A DNA stretch of 64,000 bases from Typhlomys cinereus (GCA_023101885.1 JALPQD010000215.1:2899001-2963000), one strand, 5' to 3'. Counted from the stretch's first letter, positions 21,240 to 33,594 are shown. Translations and numbers: made by a program. The notes: generated by a model not told the origin, from the letters alone.

Positions 21240-21437
21240 TTAAATATTTTATTTTGTGTGTGTGTGTGTGTGTGTGTGAGGGGGCACTGTGTGAACCTAT
21301 GGAAGGCCACTTCTACCTTCTTGCTTCACCCTAGGGTTTCCCAGTGGGCTGGAAACTTCTGTGGGACCTGGGATCTGAACTCAAGACCTTCTGCTTTTGC
21401 GACAGAGTCTTGACCCCTGAGCCATCTCTCCAGCCCC
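21240..21437 (-). mobile_element. Dip-like SINE
   Basis: Reverse element: TG run (21257-21279), ggggcactgtgtgaacctatgg, gggatctgaactcaagacc and tgacccctgagccatctctc at the head end. Confidence 0.85.
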
Positions 21438-21899
21438 AGCAAATTAAGACTTTAAAAAGTCCTACCACCCCTTTCAAAATCCAACCTCTACCGGGCTCCA
21501 CCTTGACCCAGGCCTGACCTAACTCCCAACTGGACAGAGTGGTGGTGAAGGGAGGGGCTCACAGGAATGTCCTACTAGGTCCTGAGCCCTCTCTGAGAGT
21601 CAGGAACTTTGCTCAAATATGAGCCTACTACAGCTGCTTAGGAAGGACTCCTGAAGCATTACGTGTTGAGGGTCAAGCAGGTAAAAGCTGGGTCGGACAG
21701 CAGGGCTTGGAGGATGCGTCCACAGACAGGGGAGAGGCAGCCCTCTGATCTCTGGAGGTAAAGACAGGCAGCCCCACCTTGAAGTCAATTCATAATAGGA
21801 GGAGAAGCACAGGAATATTTGAAAGCAAGGTGGTAGGACCCTACTGGATGGGAGGGGGCATGAGACCAGTCACAAGGTTGCTGAGAGCTGAGACCTGAA

Positions 21900-22200
21900 C
21901 GGTCAGAGACACCAACCGGCAGAACGATGGAACATCCTAGGCAGAGGGAACAGCTCATGCAAAGGCCCTGAGGCAGAAACGAGCTTGGTGTGTTCCAGAA
22001 ATAGAAGGAAAGCTGTGGGAGGTGGGGGTGGGGGACTGGGACAGGGTGTGATTGAAGGGATAAGAGAGGAAGCAGGGGAATCCACTGGGGACCATGCCAG
22101 CGTCCAGATGAGAGGAAGATTATGGAGAGGGACCAGGTGACAGATCCTCTTGGGTTATATTAAAGGCAATCTTTGTTGTTTACTCCCTGGGAGACAGAGC
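21900..22200. repeat. Possible ancient repeat
   Basis: Shares the phrase gcaaaggccctgagg and a similar setting (cagagggaacagctcatg) with 56230-56480. This suggests two old copies of one family that I cannot name. Confidence 0.35.
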
Positions 22201-23071
22201 CTGAGGTGAGGGTGGAAGTACTAGTTGCTTCTTGGATAGAGCTCTGTATGCAAAGGCTTGGCCCGCAGGGTGGCGCTATTGAGAAGGGCTGTGCCCTGGA
22301 AAGGCTTCGAGGACCCTAGTTTCTCTCAGCCGTGACTCAAGATGGAATTGCTCCTGCCGTACGTGTCCCCAGCCGCCGTCACCCTCTCCAGAAGCCAAAG
22401 CAACTGGCCTTCCTGCCCATTCAGGATTTGGGATCTCTGAAGCTGTGAGCAAATGGGGCCTTTTTCCTTTATAACTGAGCTGCCGCTGGTGACACACAGG
22501 TGCTAAGACACTTGTGGAAGATACAAGAGGAGGCAGAAGCGGACGGGGAGACTCTTGGATCATCCGGTAGACGTGACCAGATCTGGGCCAATACAGGAGG
22601 GAGCTCCTGGGTCAAGACCATCCTGGGCTGGGAGCTGCCCCAGAAGAGCAGGATATCAGCTTGGAGCCCTGAGTGCTAACGATACCACATGCTTCTGAGC
22701 TTTGGGTTTGCTTCTAAAGGAAGAGTGGGCTTTCCATGGCTGTCCCAATCCCAGCCATTGCATGTCATATCCCCCATCTGGGCATGGTTCTTCCAGCGTG
22801 CCTCTGCTGTGGAGGGGACACTGAGAAGCAGGAAGGTGAGTGGGATGGACTGAAGCCCCTGTCACTGCATTTGGTCTCAGGACTCAAGATGTGCACTCCG
22901 TGGGCCTCGCCTCTGCTGACAAATGGGGGAAGTGCTTTTATTCCCGAGTCCATGGAAAGTTGGCCATGGTGGAGTGTGCTGGGGGCCAGAAATGGGAGTT
23001 CCTGGGACCTGCTGGCCAGTTAGTCTGGCCAGTTTAGTGAGCTCTGGGTTTAGTGTCTCAAAAAAATAAGA

Positions 23072-23335
23072 TTGAGGGCTGCAGAGATGGCGCAGGAGAT
23101 AAGGCCTTTGCACCACATGCAAAAGGACCTGAGTTCAGATCCCACAGAAAAATGCCTAGTGGAAATGGCAGTGAACTGTAATTCCAGCCCTGGAGGGTAG
23201 AGCCTGGGAATCCGTAGAACAAAATAATAAGGAAATAGAGCATACACATGGACACCCAGACAAATGCAAAGCGCGTGCGCACACACACACACGCACACAC
23301 ACACAAGATGGAGAGTAACCAAGGAACACACACAC
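23072..23335 (+). mobile_element. Dip-like SINE
   Basis: gggctgcagagatggcgcag, gacctgagttcagatccc, ggtagagcctgggaatcc and a CA-rich 3' part around 23280-23305. Confidence 0.8.
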
Positions 23336-24319
23336 ACCCCATGTCCTCACACATGTGTACACACCCACAAACACTTGCTTTGCCTTGCTTACATGAACGT
23401 GTATAGACACCCCAGACATATACACAGGCAAATGAATACAGATCTGTGCACTAATTATGCACCTGAGGCTAGTGAGAGTGGGAGGGGAGAATTGAATGGG
23501 TGCAGGAACTGCCATGTTGCTTCTAAAACGTGGGCGGCTGGGTGGCAGTAAGGTAGCTGGCAACCTTGGCTGCAGGATTTGAATGTGGGGCTCAGAGCCA
23601 CGAGCTGATGCCAGATGGCCTGGGATCTTTTCCAGTTTCAGGACGGGATGTCCTGCAACCTGGGAACCTCTGAGTGCTGGAAAAGCCTGGCTGGAGATCC
23701 CCAAAAGCCCCATCATTCACACCCTCCGCGCTGGCAGGGAGCGCACCCCGCCCACGTACCTTTCCCTTTTCTAGGTCTTGGGCCGCCCTCCCCTGCTGCG
23801 CCTGCCTGGTCCTTCCGCCCCCCAGGCTGAGACCAGCTGCCACAGCCTCCTCGTGTCCCCAAGACCAGTACCTAGAGATGCTCACACATCCCCAGTGACT
23901 GGAACCAAGGTCTCTGGGGGCACATAGGTGAGCAGAGTGAAGAAGGGGGTCTCTCTATCCCTCAGGTCTAGTCTCCGCCAGGTCTGCAGCTTGCCATGTC
24001 TGCTTGGCGGGATGCAATGGGTCAGAGCCACATGGGGCAGAAGGGAATCAGGTGTGGGGCATTTCTTACCTTGCCACTTTGTATTTCTTGGGCACAGTAC
24101 AGGGCCTGGCACGAGCAGGTGCTTGCTACGCACTGCCTGCTTCTTTACATGGATCAAGCTGCTTAATCGAGTTCGTTTCTTCTTGCCTCTGTGCCTTTAA
24201 TTCCCAGGTGCTGCAATGTCTTGCTCTGTGGTTACTATTCCATCTATCTATCTATCTATCTAAAACGTGTATGCATGTGTGTATACATACTATGTATTTA
24301 TATATTTGTATATTTTTTG

Positions 24320-24645
24320 AGATAACGTACTAGTTAGATACAAATGTCAACTTGACAATTGCGTATTGAGCTTTTAGGCACACCCATGAAGAATTATTTT
24401 GTTAAAGCAAGTCTTGAGCAGTCCTATAGGAGATTATCTAATTGAATATGGGAAGGCCCTGGGCATGATAGAGGGGATCCTCCTGGGTAGGTGGTTAACA
24501 TGGCAAGAGCTTTAGTTGGCTTTGGCAGAATGGCAGATATGGCCGGTCCCAACTCCCGATGTTCCTCCCATCATAATGGACAGTAACTGATAACTCCTGT
24601 TCCCCTAAATCGTTCGGTCATGTATTCAATCAGTGACCGAGTGAC
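24320..24645 (+). repeat. Unnamed interspersed repeat, copy A
   Basis: tgtcaacttgacaattgcg, ggagattatctaattg and gggaaggccctgggc align with 27720-28140 and relatives. 5'-side part only; the AATAAACC-type 3' end is absent. Confidence 0.55.
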
Positions 24646-25065
24646 TAGGACAGACATGTAGCCTGGCTGGCGTCAAATTTCTTTCCTTTGCATGTGTGCT
24701 TGTGCGTGTGTGTAGAAAAGGGCACTGTGTGTGCCTGCGGAGCCCCCAAGGGTGACATTGGGAATCACCCTGGATTGCTCTACCTCCTTATTGCTTTGCT
24801 CTGAGGTTCCCCCAGCTCTGCCTTTCCGGGCTGGAAGTGCAGGCAGCTGCCGTTTCCGCCTGGAATGTTTACGGGACCAGGGCATCCTGACTTAGGTCCT
24901 CTACTTGCAAGGCAGGCTTTAACCCCTGGGCATCTCTCCAGCCCTGGCGTCAAACTAACTGAGCAGCTGCGGATCATCTTGAACTCCTGACACTGGAGCC
25001 TCACAGGTACGTTCCCTCTGGCCTCCACCTCCCGAGTGCCAGGAACACAGGCATGTGCCACCCAC
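24640..25065 (-). mobile_element. B1 element interrupted by a Dip-like SINE
   Basis: Reverse B1 sequence (acatgtagcctggctggcg ... atcttgaactcctgac ... cctcccgagtgccaggaac) is split. The two parts flank the SINE at 24678-24944 and share the 10-bp duplication tggcgtcaaa. Confidence 0.8.
24678..24944 (-). mobile_element. Dip-like SINE nested in B1
   Basis: Reverse element ending ctttaacccctgggcatctc. Perfect target-site duplication tggcgtcaaa at 24668-24677 and 24945-24954. Confidence 0.85.
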
Positions 25066-25680
25066 TTTCTTTCTGACCAGACTTGGGGGTCTCATTCACA
25101 GACTTGTCTGGACACACTCCAGCCTCCCGGGCAGCAGCCCCTGGCGTCCAGAAATGTTTGCATTTCCATTTGCAGAGGATGGTGGATGTGGGGCCCCGGT
25201 CAGCAGGAGGCCCGGAGCCCACAGGGTGAGTGAGAGCAGGGCCCCCCCCAGGGAGACTCTGCCTCCTGGAAGCCCCCATGGAGCCTCAGCCACGGACCTG
25301 GACAGGAAGCAGACAATCTGCTCCCCTAGACGCCGGGACGGAGCCAGCGAGAAGCGCACATCTCATTGGACTGGGGACGGCAAGTTGACTGGAGACCGTT
25401 TCTAGTCCAGGCCCAGGGAAGGAAGTCATTGGGGGTGGGACAGGTAAGGCCTGGACAGCAGGTGGGCTCTTCTGCTACCGTCCTGTGCAGGGTGGACTGG
25501 GGTCTCCCCTGTCCCCAGCACAGTCACAGGACTTGGGTTCTTTCCCTCGGAGTGTTGTTCTGTAGGGTCTCGCCTCTAGCTGGGTGGGAACTGCACGTCA
25601 GGCAATTGCAGTTCACACCTGAGGAAGCTGAACTTGGCTAGGCTCAGCATTTGTTCTAGAGTGCCTTGCCCAGTGGACAC

Positions 25681-26134
25681 CAGCCTGCATGGGGGCCAGC
25701 CTGCGTGGAGGGTCAGCCTGCATGGGGAGCAGCCTGCGTAGGGGGGGGCAGCCTGCGTGGGAGGGCAGCCTGCATGGGGGGCTCAGCCTGCATGGGGGGC
25801 AGCCTTCATGGGGGTCAGCCTGCATGGGGGGAAGCCTGAGTGGGGGGCTCAGCCTGCATGGGGAGGTCAGCCTGCACGAGGATCAGGTTGCATGGGGGTC
25901 AGCCTACACGGGGGGGGGGGCAGCCTGCATGGGGAGGCAGCCTGCATGGGGGTCAGCCTGCATGGGGGGCCAACCTGTGGGAGGGGTCAGCCTGTGTGGA
26001 GGGGCAGCCTGCATGGGGGGTAGCCTGCATGGGGGCAGGGCAGCCTGCATGGGGGACAGCCTGTGGGGGGGCAGCCTACATGGGGCGGGCAGCCTGCCTG
26101 GGGGGCAGCCTGCCTGGGGGGGGGCAGCCTGCAT
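25681..26134. repeat. Minisatellite, unit about 16-17 bp (cagcctgcatgggggg)
   Basis: I count 27 head-to-tail imperfect units. The core cagcctgcatgg is steady and the G tract varies from 3 to 10. All three forward frames and some reverse frames are open across it, giving Gly/Trp/Cys-rich peptides that are artefacts of the repeat. Confidence 0.95.
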
Positions 26135-26329
26135 TCACACCCAATAGTGTCAGAGTCTACACCTCTTATCGTCACCCCTCCCTCAAAATCAGTCAGCCTC
26201 TGTCCTATGCAGAAGGGGCTGAGGATCTCCCTGAAGTGGTCCGTCTTCTTCTCCCAGTCCCCGGGGCCCCATCAGCCACCCAGTTGCCGGGTGCCAGCCT
26301 GCCCATCATGACTTGTGTGGACTTTTGCT

Positions 26330-26840
26330 GCCTGGTCGACCTGCACTTGGGTCACTGCCCCCGGGCAGGTGCAGGTGCGTTGGCTTCACGCCCACAGGGA
26401 TGGTGCTACTTAGCAACAGGTGTCCCCTTGACAACTGCAGGCTGAGGTCTGGCCACATCTATGAAGAGTTAATAATTGATGCAAGCCCTGAGCAAGTCTG
26501 CAGGAGATTGTCTGATTGACCAGCCAATGCCGGGTGCGGCCATTCCCTGACGGATGGGTAAGGTGGAGCTGGTTCAGTAAGTTGGCATCTTCTGCATACT
26601 TCGGACAGGCTTGCTGTCTAGCAAGTGAGGTTCGCTCCTCTCCCAGAAATCCCCATGGAGATGGTGTGGCCAGTTCCCTCGGCTCCTGGTGCTGGCACGA
26701 GCTCTCCTGCCAAGCTGCACTGAGAACTGCAAGGAAGAATCGTGAGCAAGAATAAACCCTTTATTCCCCTAAGCTGGACTGGAATGGATTTATCGGCAAC
26801 ACGCACCCACCTCCAGCAGGGGTCTAGGGATGAATGGCCG
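26330..26840 (+). repeat. Unnamed interspersed repeat, copy B
   Basis: ccttgacaactgcaggctg, tgcaggagattgtctgatt, ttggcatcttctgcatac, gagctctcctgccaagctg, then gcaagaataaaccctttatt near the 3' end. Aligns along its length with 27720-28140. Confidence 0.7.
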
Positions 26841-27719
26841 CGTCTCCAGCATCCTGAGAAAAGTTTTCTGATGGTCTTTGGGATTTCTACCCTTAGAGCC
26901 AAGGACTCTGGGAGCTTCTTTGTTCCCGTCTAGGTCCGAGCTGCCTGTGGTCTTGCCCGAGTGTCCTCCTGGCAATGATCCCAATGCCATCTGTTTGTGG
27001 CACCTAGAATGAGCCTAGAGGTAGAGGGGACTCTCTGGCTGGAAGAGAGACAACTTGGGGGGACCCTGTGAGCCAGGCCCCCCTGCTCCTGCCCTAGGCT
27101 GGCTGGACAGCTCTCGGACCCACTTGGGTGGCTCTGGGCTCGGGTCTCTCCTCTCTGGAGCCCACGTCCCATGAGCCAGAGCTACAGCAAACTGTACCCA
27201 GATTCAAGTTTTCAGATACTGAAAATGAGGATGTGGAGAGGAAGTGACTTTTGCAGGGTCAACAGCAAGGAGGGGGCGTGTGACAGGCAGGGGCGCTCCT
27301 GAATGGCTCTGATATGGCAGGCGCGGCTCCCAGGCAGAGCAAAGGGCTCAGTAAAGTCTGACAAACCCCAGTGGAACCATGTGTCGTGACCCCACCCCTT
27401 CCCCGGGGCAACAGTGATGCTGAAGCACGGAGAAGTTAAGCAGCTTGTTTGGGGTTGATCAGCTTGGAGAGTGAAGGACGCACTGTGGATCTAGACAGAA
27501 GCCCAGCGCCGGCTCAGTCCAGCCTGGGGCCGGATCTGAGGACAAGGGTGGAAGAGCCCATTGGGAATAGCCATGGACACCCACCAAGAGCCTTGTGGGC
27601 CGCCCGGTGCTGCCCCTTCAGCCTGGTCATCTTTCCTGTCTTCAGGTACAAACCCAGCATACCCCAACATCTTCGGTCACCCCTGGGCTTCACTGGATTC
27701 TTGAGATATTAAAATCGGG

Positions 27720-28140
27720 GTGTCATAGCTAGGTATAGTTGTTGACTTGACGGTTGAGGATTTGAGTTCTGGGTACATTTGTAGATAACTGCTAGTTGAG
27801 TTAAGCCCAGAGTGAACCTGCAGGAGATTGTCTAGTGGATGGGGAAGGCCCAGCCCATAGTGGGTGGGACTAGGCCCTGGACAGATGAATAAAATACAGA
27901 AAGCTGGTTGAGGAAGTTGGCATCCTTGTGTACACTTGGCCTAGTCATAGCTGATCTAGGAAGTAAGGATCATCCCTCTCTCATGTAGATATGGTGTGTC
28001 CACTTCCCTCAGCCTGGTGTTGGTGTGAGCTCTCCTGCCAAGCTGGACTAAGAATTATAACCAGACTATTGAAAGAGAATAAACCCCTCGTTCCCTTAAG
28101 TTTGGTCATGATTTCATCAGCAACCATGCAGAGTAGCTGC
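27720..28140 (+). repeat. Unnamed interspersed repeat, copy C
   Basis: The best preserved copy: ttgacttgacggttgagg, ctgcaggagattgtctag, ggaaggcccagcccatag, ttggcatccttgtgtac, gagctctcctgccaagctgg, gagaataaacccctcgttcc. Confidence 0.7.
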
Positions 28141-28147
28141 AACAAAG

Positions 28148-28345
28148 GACTTGAGGTGCTCAGTAGATAGAGGACTTGCCTAACATGCACGAGGACTTGA
28201 GTTCAATCCCCAGCTCCTCGAAAACTGTTCTGGTGGGACACACCCCTATAATCCCTCTACTCGTAGCTAGGGCAGGAGTAGAAGTTCAAGGTCATCCTCT
28301 ACTTCATAGAGAGTTTGAGGTCAGCCTGGGCTATACAAGGGGGGA
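28148..28345 (+). mobile_element. ID-B1 dimeric SINE
   Basis: tRNA/ID-like head (gaggtgctcagtagatagag, gacttgagttcaatccccag), then B1-like sequence (acacccctataatccctc, tttgaggtcagcctgggc). Confidence 0.75.
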
Positions 28346-29750
28346 AAGCTATCAGCATGGTTTTATCTCCCGGGCCTGTCCTGTGTTCAAGTTTGGGATA
28401 CCATGGCCTTCTCCTCTAAGACCCCGACTTGAGCTGCCTTTCTTACCAGGCACCCCTGGAATCTCCAGTATAAAAGTTTGGGTTGTAAGAAATCCTATAC
28501 CTAGCTGGGTCAGGTGATTTTTGGAGGTAGATATCCTAGAAAGTTCTGGAAGGTGGCTCCTCATTTAGGGGCACACTGTAGGATCTTCCATGTCCCCTAT
28601 CCCTAGCAGCTTCTACTGGGCAGAGCCTCCTCTGGCTGACTGACTCTTTATAGTAAGTCCTCTTCAGTATCTCGAGTTACTCTCCAAGAACCATGTGCCC
28701 CTTCCCTGTCTCCCCCAACTCTCTGGAGTCAGATTGTATTTCAGACTAGCTTTCAAATCAGCCATATCCCTTGTCCCATGGGCAGCATGTCCCATACTGA
28801 CCCCCAAATGCTGGAGTGTGGGCTGAGCCCAGAGCCGGCCCACCCCTGCTTCATGAGATAACACATTAGCCAGGTTGTCAGTGTTATTCCTGGCCATGGT
28901 CACTTCCAGGTTCCCGTGGACACCTGTTGCGAGCTTTGGGTCTCTGGGGTCCCCTTGCTCGCTGGAAGTGTCTTGACCTCAAGACCAGAGAAGGGCTTTG
29001 GAAGGGCAGTCGTCCTTAAAGACACGACCCTCCCTCAGCAGCCTCCCCTTCCCACCTGGTGCTGACGTCTGGCATCCACGAGGGGTGAGGGACACGATCT
29101 TGCCCTGTCCCCGTGGGAGTCCACGCTTTGGAGTGGGTAGGCGAGAGCCACGGGAGGCCTGGCACGGAAGTGAGAGATCAGTGGGACATTCCACGCTGGG
29201 GTCAGTTAGTCACAGACGCTGATGGCTGGCGGCAAAGGATGAGTCACAGACAGGCACAGGGTTTGGATGAGTCAGACAGCCTGGGGAGCCATGCAATGGA
29301 GAGTTGGCTTTTGAGTCTGGAACCGGAGGGGGCCACGTTGAGGTAGAGCAGGATGGTTGAAGGGGGTGGGGGGACTTGGAAGTCAGACGCGGGGGCTTCG
29401 GTCCCAGCTGCACGACTTCCTAGTGCTGCCACCGGGAGAGGTGACTCATGTTCTCTCGGTGCTCAAGTGCACAGCCAGAGCCGGGCTTGCTGCCCGCTCC
29501 GGGAAAGCGGGCCTTCCTGCTCCTGCCTGTTTTAGAGATGGGGAAACTGAGGCAAGTGACGTGCCACAGTCTGGCTCTGATGACAGCTTCCTAAATTACC
29601 TGTTATACACAGGCGGTGTGAGGGTTATTTAGTAGGCTTGGGAGGGTGGGGGGCTGAGACCCCAGGCTACCTCTGGGGAATCTGCTCAGACTCCTTCCCC
29701 TTGTCCCCTGGGTCCCTTCCTCTGGGTATTGGAGCAACTATCTTCCCAGA

Positions 29751-29990
29751 TGATAGATAGATGGATGGATGGATGGATGGATGGATGGATGGATGGATGG
29801 ATGGATGGATGGATAGATAGGTGGGTGGGTAGGTGGGTGGGTGGGTGGATGGATGGATGGATGGATGGATGGTTGGATGGATGGATGGATGGATGGATGG
29901 ATAGATAGGTGGGTGGGTGGGTGGATGGATGGATGGATGTTGGATGGATGGATGGATAGATGGATAGATAGATGGATGATAGGTAGATAT
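29751..29990. repeat. Compound microsatellite (GGAT/GATA/GGGT)n
   Basis: Blocks of ggat, gata and ggtg tetramers. The gatagata-ggtgggt block order appears twice, which suggests block duplication by slippage. Confidence 0.95.
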
Positions 29991-30119
29991 AGATAAAGCT
30001 ATAGATTGATAGATTAGCTTATATGTATATATATATTTAATGTGTGTACATGTCATGGTGTATGTTTGAGGTAGAAGACAACTTTCTAATACTATTCCTT
30101 TGTTTTCAATGTGCTAGGG

Positions 30120-30368
30120 TAGGGGGTAGGGGTGGGTAGTGTATATACAGAAGGCACTTAAGTGTGGGTGCTATGAAGGCTTAAGGGGTGTATTAGGAAT
30201 CATCTTGGATTGCTCTTCTATCTCATTGCTTTCTTCTGGGGTTTCTCAGGCTTGCCTTCCAGGAATTACAGGCTTCCATATCCGACTAGCATTTTTACAT
30301 GGGATCTGAACTCAGGTCCTTTTGCTTGTGATGCAAAGGCTTTATCCCTGAGCCATCTCCCCAACCCC
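30120..30368 (-). mobile_element. Dip-like SINE
   Basis: agaaggcacttaagtgtggg, tctggggtttctcaggc, gggatctgaactcaggtcc, atccctgagccatctccc. A further reverse fragment lies at about 30440-30545 (tacatgggatctggggatag). Confidence 0.8.
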
Positions 30369-30619
30369 TGTTTCTGGCCTTTCCACCTTGTTTGAGACCA
30401 GCTCTCTTCCATCTGCTGCCCGGTCCACCTCCCGTGACCTGGTACCATCACATCCAGCTTTTACATGGGATCTGGGGATAGGAACTCGGGTGGTCAGACT
30501 TGTGTGGCAAGGGCTTTACAACTACAGAACCATCTTTCAACCAGTGAGTCAGTCTTTGTGAAGCCAACTCCACCATGCACAGCTCGCTCACTGGCCTTAG
30601 CTTATGAGAGGAGGTCTGG

Positions 30620-31210
30620 GTTATTTTCACCTCTGTTGTTGTGCTAAAGTCCCCCGACAAAAAACAGTGCAGGAGAGAGGGGACTTATTGGGCTCACAGG
30701 AGACAGTCTGTCATGGCGGCGAAGTCACAGCATGGAAGCTGAGGGCACTGGTCACGTCACGCCCAAGTCAAGAGCAGAGAGTGATGGATGGATACAGGCC
30801 TCCCACCTTGGCTTGGCTTGGCATGCCCGCCCGCTCTGCTCCCAGATGCATGCATCCATGCCCACTTGCAGATGGATGCATTCCTGCATGCCCGCCCGCT
30901 CTGCTCCCAGATGCATGCATCCATGCCCACTTGCAGATGGATGCATTCCTGCATGCTCGACTCCCAGATGCATGCATCCATGCCCACTTGCAGATGGATG
31001 CATTCCTGCATGCTCGGCTCCCAGATGCCTGCGCGCTTGCTTGTTCAGCTCCCTCTCTTCATCTTTTCAGTCTTGGACCCTGCGCTCAGGGAATAGTCCC
31101 GCCCACATTTAGGGTGTGTCTTCCCACATCACTAAGGTTATCAGACAGCCCTCCACAGGCCTGCCAGGGGCCCTTGTGTTCTTGACTCTGACAAGCTGAC
31201 AACGAGACCG
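30620..31210 (-). repeat. Unnamed interspersed repeat, copy D (inverted), with internal 65-bp tandem
   Basis: gggacttattgggctcacag, gtctgtcatggcggcgaag, tcccgcccacatttaggg and tcttcccacatcactaag read as the reverse complement of the family at 27720-28140. A 65-bp tandem array interrupts it at 30821-31030. Confidence 0.6.
30821..31030. repeat. 65-bp tandem repeat, three units plus a part
   Basis: Units start at 30821, 30886, 30951 and 31008. The first two are nearly identical; the third is 57 bp after an 8-bp loss. Each carries gatgcatgcatccatgccc and cttgcagatggatgcattc. Confidence 0.95.
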
Positions 31211-32344
31211 ACCGTCACAAAGTCCCTTCTGCATTGTCCAGATGAAGCTAGAAGCCCAGCCTGGGTGACAGGCTGTTCAGAGGTCCCCTAGTCGGCAGAC
31301 TGTGACTCCAGGTACTGTTGGCTACTCTCTTCCAGCTGTTCCAGGACAGGGGACACCAGGAATTGGCACACAAGCTGCTGGGACACAGGGCAGGAAGTAA
31401 AGCACAGCCTTGACTGCGTGCAGACCTGGGAGCTAAGTCTTCTTAGTCGCTGGCTCCTTGGAACCTTCCAGATGGCCTGGCCAGCCAGGGTGCCCTTTAC
31501 GGCTGAGGAGTCTTGAGGCTCAGAGAAAAGCTACCCAACTACTTCCCACAAGACCACCTGAATTCTCTACAAGGGTCTGTACAGCACCTGAGTTTGAAAG
31601 GAGGGGTTGGGAGCCATGCGGGGTGCTACTGCTTTGAAAGCAAACCAGGGCATTGCAGGACCTACCAGGAGAGCCTGCAGATGAGGCCCGCGACCCCTTA
31701 TCCATGTCTGCCTTTTCCAAATAGCGTCCTGGTTCTTTCTCACAGCCAGAAGCATCTGCTCTGTGACCAGGACCCCTGGGTTCTCTGAATCTGTCCCGAA
31801 GGACTCTGACTCATGGCACATTTCAGACCAAAGAACAAGACTGGCGGGAGAACGTGGCAGGGGAGCGTCATTATCTCGCAGAACCCAAAACCCCTGCCTG
31901 TTCCGTTTCACCCAGCAGCCTCCGCTCTGCAGCGTGGGCCGAAGACCCTCTTACTCACAAAGACTGGCATCTGCCACATCTGTCCTCTAAGTGAGGCCGT
32001 GGGCCTTTGTCCTCCTCTGAGGACTTTGAGCAGACTTTGATCCCAAGTTGCTCTAATGAAGCCCGCATGCTGGTTCAGGCCCCACAGGGATCTAGTCCAT
32101 TCGGATCCGAGGCAGCTGAGCTTCGAGCCCTGTTAGTCACCTGTCTTGTGTCTCTCTATGTCTTATGGAGACTGCAGAAGTTCAGGGGAGGTAACGACAG
32201 GCAGGGAAACGGGCATTCTCCCTTACTGTGTGAACGCATGAAGCTGTTTTCTAATTATCTTTTTTTTGAAATTGATATTGTTTGGTTGTCTTTTTCTAAT
32301 GTTTTGCTATAAAACCACCCATTTTACTACTGTTAAAAAATTTT

Positions 32345-32735
32345 AAACTCTTTTTATGGATGAATATGTGTACGGGGATGCGTGCATGTGTGTGTGCGTG
32401 TGGATGCACTCGTGTGGGAGTGTGTGTACAGGAGTGCACTTGAGGCGCATGTGTTTGTGGAAGCCCAAGGTTGGTACGGGAAATCATCCTCAATCGATCT
32501 TCCATCTTACTGATGGGAGCCCGGGTCGCTAATGGAGCCCAGAGCACACTGCTAGGGGTGACCTGACGAGCCATCTTGCTCTGGGGATTTCCAGGCTCTG
32601 CCTTCCAGGGTGAGAGTTACCAGCTGCCGCCACATGTGCCTGGCATTTTTATATGGGATCTAAGATCAGATTCAGCTCCTTTCTCTTTCAAGGCAAAGAC
32701 TGTAAACACTGAGTCCGTTCCTCGGTCCCATCTTG
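32345..32735 (-). mobile_element. Dip-like SINE, interrupted or rearranged
   Basis: Reverse element with a TG-rich 3' region (32375-32425), ggaagcccaaggttggtac, ctctgccttccagggtg, tatgggatctaagatcag. About 90 bp around 32500-32580 do not belong to the family. Confidence 0.7.
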
Positions 32736-32784
32736 ACTGTTCTAAAACACAGTAAAAGCTTCTGTCATTTTTTCCCTGTTACTT

Positions 32785-32890
32785 GTGTTTATTGAGACAG
32801 CGTCTAAGTCGTTTTAGCTGGCTTGAACCCCTGCTCTCCCCTACCCCCCAGGACCGAGATCACAGGCATGTGCCAGCAAACCCAGCTGCT
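32785..32890 (-). mobile_element. B1 fragment
   Basis: gtttattgagacagcgtc, agctggcttgaacccctgc, gagatcacaggcatgtgcc: reverse B1. Confidence 0.65.
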
Positions 32891-33179
32891 TTAGCAACGT
32901 GCAACGCCCCCCCCCACCTGTCTGCAGAACGCTTCCACTGGTAAAGTGGAAACTCTACATCCACAAAGCAGGCACCCACTCTGGAAGCCTTCGTTTTACC
33001 GTCCTGCTGTGTTTTTACCACTTTAAGTGTCTGGTGTAATAGTAGCAGGGATAGTCTTTGTCTTTCTGTGGCTGATTTCATTCTCACGTGGCACGTCCTT
33101 GACACTGGCCACAGCTGTCTTGCTCTGGGGAGGCTCCGCTGTTCCTCCCTTAGTGAACACTGCTTGTCTTCACACTTTA

Positions 33180-33327
33180 GTTTGTTCATAATGTTGCTAT
33201 TAGCGTAAGTGAACAATTATCCGTTCAAGAGTCTGTCTGAAATTCCTATATTTATCAGAGTGGAATTGCTGGGGTATATGTAAATTCTTATTCTAATTGT
33301 TGCTAGAATCTGTCACAATGCTTTCTG

Positions 33328-33329
<2 letters not shown>
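33180..33329 (-). mobile_element. L1 ORF2 relic
   Basis: gttcataatgttgctattag, gtggaattgctggggtatatg: the reverse complement of the distal L1 ORF2 region (tgctattgtgaatag ... ggaattgctgggt). Heavily decayed. Confidence 0.55.
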
Positions 33330-33369
<40 letters not shown>

Positions 33370-33594
33370 ACAAGAGGGCACTTGAGTGTATGTGTCTGGG
33401 GGGCTCAAGGGTGACATGGGGAACCATTCTAGACTCTCAATTTCTTTTGCTTTGCTCTGGGGTTTCCCAGGTTTTGCCTTCCAGGGTCACGAGTGCAAGT
33501 CACCAGAGTTTCCACTCAGGGTCTGGGATCTGAACTCGTGTTCTTTGGCTTGTGAGGCAAAGGCTTTAACTCCCAAGACATCTTCCCAGCCCAA
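33330..33594 (-). mobile_element. Dip-like SINE with long TG run
   Basis: (TG)n at 33331-33367, agagggcacttgagtgtatg, tctggggtttcccaggttt, gggatctgaactcgtgttc, tttaactcccaagacatc. Confidence 0.85.

Noticed and set aside
25689..26445. Gly/Trp/Cys-rich open frames of 152 and 201 codons
   Set aside because: Translations of the 16-17-bp minisatellite in different frames, not a protein family.
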